Shown here: positions 59,103 to 64,000 of the stretch, piece by piece
Position numbering within the stretch: position 1 is the first letter of the stretch
How the letters are laid out: every line of letters starts with the position of its first letter
NCBI RefSeq assembly: GCF_900099655.1
Contig: NZ_FNDC01000004.1
Coordinates: forward strand, 1 to 64,000
DNA length: 64,000 bases
Direction: 5' to 3'
From: Planococcus glaciei
GTDB taxonomy: Bacteria; Bacillota; Bacilli; Bacillales_A; Planococcaceae
Notes under the pieces: generated by a model
What the model was told of the DNA's origin: nothing
Databases searched by the model: none
Seen by the model: the letters and a program-made list of their open reading frames with translations, nothing else
Program-made: the position numbers and the translations under genes

Positions 59103-61058
59103 ATGAAAAATATGAAATCAACTAAAAAAATAACAAACAAGTTTGTGCCTCTTTTCCTGCTGGCAGTAGTCATGATGTGGATGAAGACTTACTTGACCCA
59201 AAAAACTCAATTTAAACTGGATGTCGACGGTGTCTTGCAGGAGTTCCTGCTGTTCATCAACCCACTCGGATCCGCGCTGCTATTATTAAGCTTGTCGCTG
59301 CTCTTTAAAGGAAAACGGAAATACATATCGCTTCTATTCATTTACGTCGTGATGTCCATATTCCTGTATGCGAATGCGGTGTATTACCGATTCTTTAGTG
59401 ATTTCCTGACTTTGCCGACTTTGTTCCAAACGCAGAACTTTGGCGATTTGGGCGGCAGCATCGTTACGCTGATCCAGCCGACGGACCTGTTGTTCTTTGT
59501 GGATGTCGCGCTGCTGATTTATCTTGTCTTTTCTAAGCATGTACCAAAAGAAACGAAAAACTTCAAAACGAAAGCGGTCATTCCAGCGATTACGATGGCA
59601 TTGGCAATTTCGTTCTTGAACTTAGGCCTGGCAGAAAGCGACCGTCCGGAATTATTGACGCGCGGCTTTGACCGCAACTACATCGTGAAATATTTGGGAA
59701 TGTATAATTACGCCCTTTATGACACGGTAGAAACATTGAAATCTTCTTCCCAGCGCGTACTCGCTGACAGCGATGACGGCACGGAAGTGGTCAACTACAC
59801 GAAATCCAATTATGCGAGCCCGAACGAAGCGTATTTCGGGGCAGCTGAAGGGATGAACGTCGTTTACCTGCACCTGGAATCGTTCCAGACCTTCTTGATG
59901 GATTATGAATTGAACGGGGAAGAAGTGACGCCGTTTTTGAATTCATTGATCGGCGAAGAAAACACGATGTACTTCGATAATTTCTTCCACCAGACAGCGC
60001 AAGGCAAGACCTCGGATGCCGAGTTCATGCTTGAAAACTCGTTGTTCGGTTTGCCAAAAGGTTCCGCGTTTATCACGAAAGGCCAGAACACTTACCAAGC
60101 CGCTCCTGCTTTATTGAAAGACAAAGGCTATACGTCTGCTGTCTTTCATGGCAACAACGGCACGTTCTGGAACCGTTCTGAAATCTATAAATCATTCGGC
60201 TATGACCATTTCTTCGATATCGAGTCGTATACGAATTTGACCGACCAAGATATGGCTGAGTACGGCGTGATGGATAAGCCGTTCTTCGAACAGTCGGCGC
60301 CTCTTTTGGAGTCATTGCCGGAACCGTTCTATTCGAAATTTATCACAGTCGCTCACCATTTCCCTTACAAAATCGATCCTGCATTGACTACGATCGAAAA
60401 AGCGGCAACGGGTGATGCCAGTGTTGATAACTACTTCCAGACAGCTCGCTACGCAGACGAAGCGATTGAGCAGTTTTTCACGCAGCTGGAAGAATCCGGT
60501 TTAGCGGACAACACGATGGTCGTCATGTACGGGGACCATTACGGGATTTCCGACAACCACAACGCGGCCATGGGCCAGTTGCTTGGAAAAGAAATCACAC
60601 CGGTTGAAAACACCAAGCTGCAGCGGGTTCCGTTGTTCATCCACGTACCGGGTATGGAAGGCGGCGTCAATCATACGTATGGCGGCCAAATCGACCTTCT
60701 GCCAACGGTGATGCATTTGCTTGGCGTTGACACACAAAACAACGTCCAGTTCGGTACAGACCTATTGTCTCCGGAACACGAAGAACTAGTGACATTCCGC
60801 AACGGTGACTTTGCGAGTCCGGAAATTTACGCAGTCGGCGAACAGTTCTACAACCCAGAAACGGGCTTGCCGATTGAAGATGAAAAACAACTGGAAATCG
60901 CAGAGAATCTGCAGGAGCACGGCACGTATGAATTGCAGTTGTCTGACCGCGTGGTCAACGGCGACTTGTTGAGATTCTACACACCGCCTGGCTTCGAGCC
61001 AATCGATCCAGCAGACTACAACTACCAGGTAGACCCAGCGGTTGTGGAAGGCGAATAA
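59103..61058 (+). CDS. ltaS: Lipoteichoic acid synthase LtaS
   Basis: A 651-residue polyglycerolphosphate synthase. The N-terminal part has five membrane helices (about residues 14-32, 45-66, 74-94, 115-140, 156-176); the extracellular sulfatase-like domain from about 240 carries the catalytic T303 in AQGKTSDAEF, the metal Glu in YLHLESFQ and the DH in MYGDHYG. It polymerises glycerol phosphate from phosphatidylglycerol onto a glycolipid anchor. ATG at 59103 follows AGAAGGTGTATT; ATG at 59088 is upstream without a signal. The C-terminus ends in an acidic tail. Monocistronic, with a strong terminator. Confidence 0.93.
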   Translation: MKNMKSTKKITNKFVPLFLLAVVMMWMKTYLTQKTQFKLDVDGVLQEFLLFINPLGSALLLLSLSLLFKGKRKYISLLFIYVVMSIFLYANAVYYRFFSDFLTLPTLFQTQNFGDLGGSIVTLIQPTDLLFFVDVALLIYLVFSKHVPKETKNFKTKAVIPAITMALAISFLNLGLAESDRPELLTRGFDRNYIVKYLGMYNYALYDTVETLKSSSQRVLADSDDGTEVVNYTKSNYASPNEAYFGAAEGMNVVYLHLESFQTFLMDYELNGEEVTPFLNSLIGEENTMYFDNFFHQTAQGKTSDAEFMLENSLFGLPKGSAFITKGQNTYQAAPALLKDKGYTSAVFHGNNGTFWNRSEIYKSFGYDHFFDIESYTNLTDQDMAEYGVMDKPFFEQSAPLLESLPEPFYSKFITVAHHFPYKIDPALTTIEKAATGDASVDNYFQTARYADEAIEQFFTQLEESGLADNTMVVMYGDHYGISDNHNAAMGQLLGKEITPVENTKLQRVPLFIHVPGMEGGVNHTYGGQIDLLPTVMHLLGVDTQNNVQFGTDLLSPEHEELVTFRNGDFASPEIYAVGEQFYNPETGLPIEDEKQLEIAENLQEHGTYELQLSDRVVNGDLLRFYTPPGFEPIDPADYNYQVDPAVVEGE

Positions 61059-61065
61059 ACGAAAT

Positions 61066-61116
61066 AGAGGTGTCCCGGAAACCGGATTTGACGGTTTTCT
61101 GGGACACCTCTTTTTT
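61066..61116 (+). terminator. Terminator after ltaS
   Basis: GAGGTGTCCC pairs with GGGACACCTC (61101-61110) and is followed by TTTTTTG. An inner hairpin lies inside. Confidence 0.9.
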
Positions 61117-61125
61117 GATATAGAG

Positions 61126-61166
61126 AAAGGAAGCTGCACTTGAGAATGTGCAGCTTCCTTTTTATT
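61126..61166. terminator. Bidirectional terminator near the CurA-like gene end
   Basis: AAAGGAAGCTGCAC (61126-61139) pairs with GTGCAGCTTCCTTT (61148-61161), with T-runs on both strands. Confidence 0.9.
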
Positions 61167-61181
61167 CATTATTTTATTTGA

Positions 61182-62210
61182 TTACAGTTTCGCGATTTCC
61201 GGATCGGCGACTTTTACGAGCTGTTTGCCGAGGTTGCTGCCTTCGAATAAACCGAAGAATGCTTCCGGTGTTTTTTCGAAGCCTTCAATGATGGTTTCGT
61301 CGTATTTCAGTTTTCCTTCCTGCAGCCATTTGGCAAGATCCACAGAACCGGTTTTAAAGTCGTGCGCGTAATCGCCAAGTGTGAAGCCTTTCATCATGGA
61401 GCTGGTTGTGATGAACTTCCATTGGATGCGCGGTCCGATGTCTTCGCCCGGTGTGTTGTAGGACGAGATGGTGCCGCACAGCACGACGCGTGCTTTGTTG
61501 TTGAGTTCCCAGATGACGGCATCAGAGACCGGGCCGCCGACGTTGTCGAAGTAAACGTCTACGCCGTCCGGCAAGGCGTTCTTCAAGTCTTCGTTGAAGC
61601 TGTCTTTTTTGTAGTTGACCGCTGCATCGAAGCCAAGTTCGTTGATCAAGTAATCCACTTTCTCGTCAGAACCGGCGATGCCGACTGCCCGTGCGCCTTT
61701 CAGTTTGGCAATCTGCCCCACAACGGAACCGACTGCTCCAGCTGCGCCAGAAACCACAACGGTTTCGCCTTCTTTCGGTTGGCCGATATCCAGCAGTCCG
61801 AAGTAAGCGGTCAAGCCGGTCAGACCGAGGATGCCGAGGCGTGTAGTGATAGGCGCTATTGCCGGATCCACTTTTTGTACGGCATCCGCTTTGGCCGTGT
61901 TATACTCCGCCCACGCAAGGTTGGCGGTCACGATGTCGCCTTTTTGGAAGCGTTCGGATTTCGAGTCGATGACTTCAGCCAAGATACCGCCCGTGATGGC
62001 TTCGTTCAATTGATAAGGAGCAATATACGATTTAACATCTTTCATGCGGCCGCGCATATACGGGTCAACAGACAGATAAAGTGTTTTTAACAACAGTTCA
62101 TCGGTTTCGAGTGAAGGGATTTCTTTGTCGACAAATGCAAAATCTTCATTTGTAGGTGTGCCTTCCGGTCGGTTGATCAAATGGATTTCTTTGTATGTGT
62201 TTGGTGTCAT
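61182..62210 (-). CDS. NADP-dependent oxidoreductase, CurA/YfmJ type
   Basis: A 342-residue medium-chain reductase of the curcumin-reductase/leukotriene B4 dehydrogenase group. Marks are LINRPEGTPTNEDF, YLSVDPYMRGRM, NLAWAEY, LGLTGLTAYFGL, VVSGAAGAVGSVVGQIAKLKGA (Rossmann loop) and VYFDNVGG, GTISSYN. It reduces C=C bonds conjugated to carbonyls using NADPH. ATG at 62210 follows AGAGGAGGAATTTTC; the frame is open further but without signal. Single-gene unit. Confidence 0.94.
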   Translation of the reverse strand: MTPNTYKEIHLINRPEGTPTNEDFAFVDKEIPSLETDELLLKTLYLSVDPYMRGRMKDVKSYIAPYQLNEAITGGILAEVIDSKSERFQKGDIVTANLAWAEYNTAKADAVQKVDPAIAPITTRLGILGLTGLTAYFGLLDIGQPKEGETVVVSGAAGAVGSVVGQIAKLKGARAVGIAGSDEKVDYLINELGFDAAVNYKKDSFNEDLKNALPDGVDVYFDNVGGPVSDAVIWELNNKARVVLCGTISSYNTPGEDIGPRIQWKFITTSSMMKGFTLGDYAHDFKTGSVDLAKWLQEGKLKYDETIIEGFEKTPEAFFGLFEGSNLGKQLVKVADPEIAKL

Positions 62211-62340
62211 GAAAATTCCTCCTCTAATTTTGTTCGAAAAGAAGCGTAACATGGTTAGCGAGGCGAATCAAAAATTATAGTCCGGCAAGCTGATATTGTT
62301 GCAGATGGCTTACGGGTATGGTATTGAAAAAATTTATTGG

Positions 62341-62388
62341 AAAAGGCAATACCCAAATTGCCCACGGGCGATTCAGCTATTGCCTTTT
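62341..62388 (-). terminator. Terminator after the btuF-like gene
   Basis: AAAAGGCAATA (62341-62351) pairs with TATTGCCTTTT (62378-62388), with an inner stem. It lies 22 bases past the stop at 62410, on the minus strand. Confidence 0.85.
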
Positions 62389-62409
62389 CATCAATCATTT
62401 TTTTAGAAG

Positions 62410-63366
62410 TTATTTTTCCATCAGTTCCGGATAAACGGTTTCTGCAACCAATTGCACGGCTTCGCCAATGCGCGGCCCGGGACGTGAGGTGATGTCTGAA
62501 TCCACGAAGTAGACATCGCCGTCTTCAATGGCTTCGACAGTAGACCAGCTTTCACGGGCTTTGATGTCACCGATGGCGTCTTCCACATAAGAAACGGTCG
62601 TCAAAATCACTTCCGGATCGCGTGTAATGACTTCTTCCTCGGAAATGTTCGGCCAGCCTTCCAAATCTTCAAAAACGTTTTCCACTTGAGCGTGGTTCAG
62701 GATTTCTTGCTGGAACGTCGATTTTCCGGTTGTGTAAATTTCAGGAGAAGGGCTGATTTCCATATACACGTCTTTTTTCTCTTCCACTGCCGCTAACTTG
62801 TCCTGCACATCCTGGATCTGTGTTTGGATGTCTTTGACCAATTCTTCGCCTTTTTCTTCCGCTGCAAGAACCGAAGCGATTTGTTCGATGTCGCCGTATA
62901 CTTCATCAAACGAAGTGGCGGACTGAATCACGAACACGGGAATATCGGCATCTTCCAACTGGGCAAGTTCAGGTGCCACTTCACCCGTAGAATACGCGAG
63001 GACGACGTCAGGCTTCATCTCTAGGATACGTTCAGCATTGAAGGCGACCGAGTCACTGACGCGTTCGACTTTCTTCGCTTCTTCCGGGTAGTTGTCGTAA
63101 TCGGTTGCGCCGATCAGTTTGTCGCCTTCGCCGAGGGCATAGACAATTTCAGTGTTGCTTGGAATGAGGGAAACGATTGTTTCAGGCGCTTGTTCAAACG
63201 TGAGTTCCTGGCCGCGGTCGTCTTTGACCGTATAGGCTTCACTTGCTTTTTCTTCAGCCGGTGCTTTGTCGGCTTCTGTCTTGTCTGCTGCTTCATCCGA
63301 TTGGCAGGCGCCAAGCAGGGAAGCGAAAAGAATGGTTGGGAGTAAAAGTATCGATTTGGTTTTCAC
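62410..63366 (-). CDS. btuF: Cobalamin/corrinoid ABC transporter substrate-binding lipoprotein (BtuF-like)
   Basis: A 318-residue lipoprotein. GTG start at 63366 behind AAAAAGGAGACTACACC; the signal peptide ends in the lipobox LLGAC (C21). After an Ala/Glu/Lys-rich linker, the class III binding-protein fold is seen: RIVSLIPSNTEIVYALG-like segment (ETIVSLIPSNTEIVYALGEG), DYPEEAK, SVAFNAERILEMKPDVVLAY and RPGPRIGEAVQLVAE. That pattern is typical of BtuF/YvrC vitamin B12-binding proteins. The first four bases (GTGA) overlap the upstream adenosyltransferase-like gene, indicating an operon. Permease and ATPase genes are not in the window. Confidence 0.87.
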   Translation of the reverse strand: MKTKSILLLPTILFASLLGACQSDEAADKTEADKAPAEEKASEAYTVKDDRGQELTFEQAPETIVSLIPSNTEIVYALGEGDKLIGATDYDNYPEEAKKVERVSDSVAFNAERILEMKPDVVLAYSTGEVAPELAQLEDADIPVFVIQSATSFDEVYGDIEQIASVLAAEEKGEELVKDIQTQIQDVQDKLAAVEEKKDVYMEISPSPEIYTTGKSTFQQEILNHAQVENVFEDLEGWPNISEEEVITRDPEVILTTVSYVEDAIGDIKARESWSTVEAIEDGDVYFVDSDITSRPGPRIGEAVQLVAETVYPELMEK

Positions 63367-63908
63367 GGTGTAGTCTCCTTTTTCTTTGAAGGTCTGGTTG
63401 GATAGGATTTGCTGATGAATGGAATTTCCGCTATGCCGTGCTGTTTGTTGACGTATACGGCCATCGCAAACAATAAGTTGGCAAGCAGGCCGCAATAGTC
63501 CATCAGATGCTCCGGTACGTCGCGTTCTAAGCTCACCTTGTGCAAGGCGCGGACGGACTTCTTCGCTTCGCTGCGGCATACGTGCAGGACAGTGGCGGCG
63601 TGTGTTCCTTGCGGCAGGACGAAATGGCTGATCTCTTCTTCCACTTCAGCGACGTATTTGTCGTACATTTCGCTCAAAAACGCCAAATCATCTTCCGTCA
63701 CCGCCAGTTTTCCGCGGACAGAACCGTTTAAATGGTACGCCATTGGCTGCAGGAATCGCAGGTCCTCATAGACCATCGGCACATCTTTGGTTAAAGCAAT
63801 GGCTTGGCCAATCCGGGTCGTCAATGAATCGGTCCGGATTTCAAAATCCACGGTTGACGCACTTTCTCGCATGAACGGATAACAAACATAACGGATATCT
63901 TTTTTCAC
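63363..63908 (-). CDS. Cobalamin adenosyltransferase-like protein with atypical N-terminus
   Basis: A 181-residue protein. Its body follows PduO-type ATP:cob(I)alamin adenosyltransferase: LTTRIGQAIAL, DDLAFLSEMYDKYVAEVEEEI, FVLPQGTHAATVLHVCRSEAKKSVRALHKV, and a C-terminal NLLFAMAVYVNK. The usual N-terminal TRTGDxGxT ATP-binding stretch is missing; the start reads MKKDIRYVCYPFMRES instead. It may bind corrinoid without classic catalysis or have changed function. GTG start behind GGAGGTGAAATT. It overlaps btuF by 4 bases. A terminator hairpin lies about 65 bases upstream. Confidence 0.75.
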   Translation of the reverse strand: MKKDIRYVCYPFMRESASTVDFEIRTDSLTTRIGQAIALTKDVPMVYEDLRFLQPMAYHLNGSVRGKLAVTEDDLAFLSEMYDKYVAEVEEEISHFVLPQGTHAATVLHVCRSEAKKSVRALHKVSLERDVPEHLMDYCGLLANLLFAMAVYVNKQHGIAEIPFISKSYPTRPSKKKETTP

Positions 63909-63971
63909 AATTTCACCTCCAAGACCTGGGTTGTGTAAATATCAGCAGACGTATCGCTTTCAGCAGAACAC

Positions 63972-63999
63972 AAAAAAGCCACCCTAATGTAAGGGTGGC
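63972..63999 (-). terminator. Hairpin ahead of the cobalamin operon
   Basis: On the minus strand GCCACCCT (63999 side) pairs with AGGGTGGC and runs into TTTTTTG, 64 bases before the operon's first start codon. It is either the terminator of a gene to the right of the window or the expression platform of a cobalamin riboswitch whose aptamer would lie outside. Confidence 0.6.
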
Positions 64000-64000
64000 A

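Overview
The window looks like chromosomal DNA of a Gram-positive member of the Bacillales, most likely the Planococcaceae (Planococcus or a close relative). The reasons are: strong AGGAGG-type ribosome binding sites with frequent GTG and TTG starts; a glcT-ptsG locus with a ribonucleic antiterminator leader; lipoteichoic acid synthase; an NhaC antiporter; YfkAB, YfiT and YitT family proteins; and C30 carotenoid genes (crtM, crtP) of the kind that pigment Planococcus and Staphylococcus. The genus is an inference. No rRNA, tRNA, prophage or CRISPR array was seen.

Layout. 1-450: the end of an IS21-family element (istB) that has cut off a small gene after about 40 codons. 450-6600: AT-rich patches with orphan membrane proteins around a radical SAM gene (yfkAB). 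6.6-20 kb: mostly single-gene housekeeping and accessory units separated by strong hairpin terminators: a luciferase-like oxidoreductase, a membrane-anchored nuclease, an aromatic acid exporter family protein, a double peptidoglycan-binding protein, a TerF-like VWA protein, an IsdG-like heme oxygenase, a YfiT-like transferase, an aldo/keto reductase and a YhfP-like quinone reductase. 20-29.5 kb: an endonuclease/phosphatase fold protein, glcT-ptsG, an old yellow enzyme, a dicarboxylate symporter and a DUF2207 protein. 29.6-41.2 kb: many small redox and stress genes, including a rifampin ADP-ribosyltransferase (arr), aldA facing an aldo/keto reductase, and two TetR regulators, each divergent from an oxidoreductase gene across a TGTCG-type palindrome.

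41.3-42.2 kb is an AT-rich patch with a small protein resembling the N-terminal head domain of McrA-like restriction nucleases. 42.3-49 kb: aspartate dehydrogenase, a secreted M14 carboxypeptidase, crtM-crtP behind a SigB-like promoter, and a rhodanese. 49.3-56 kb: nhaC, then a 21-bp-period repeat, then a two-gene unit encoding a 1256-residue UPF1-like helicase with a long coiled-coil insertion and a winged-helix partner. This unit is the best candidate here for an uncharacterised system. 56-64 kb: a DinB protein, a DUF4256 protein, an epimerase-like protein, ltaS, a CurA-like reductase, and a cobalamin operon with a BtuF-like lipoprotein and an adenosyltransferase-like protein that lacks the usual N-terminal ATP motif.

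Together the genes suggest a free-living, pigmented, glucose-using bacterium with many NAD(P)H- and thiol-linked detoxification enzymes. All calls come from reading the sequence and its translations; no database search was run.
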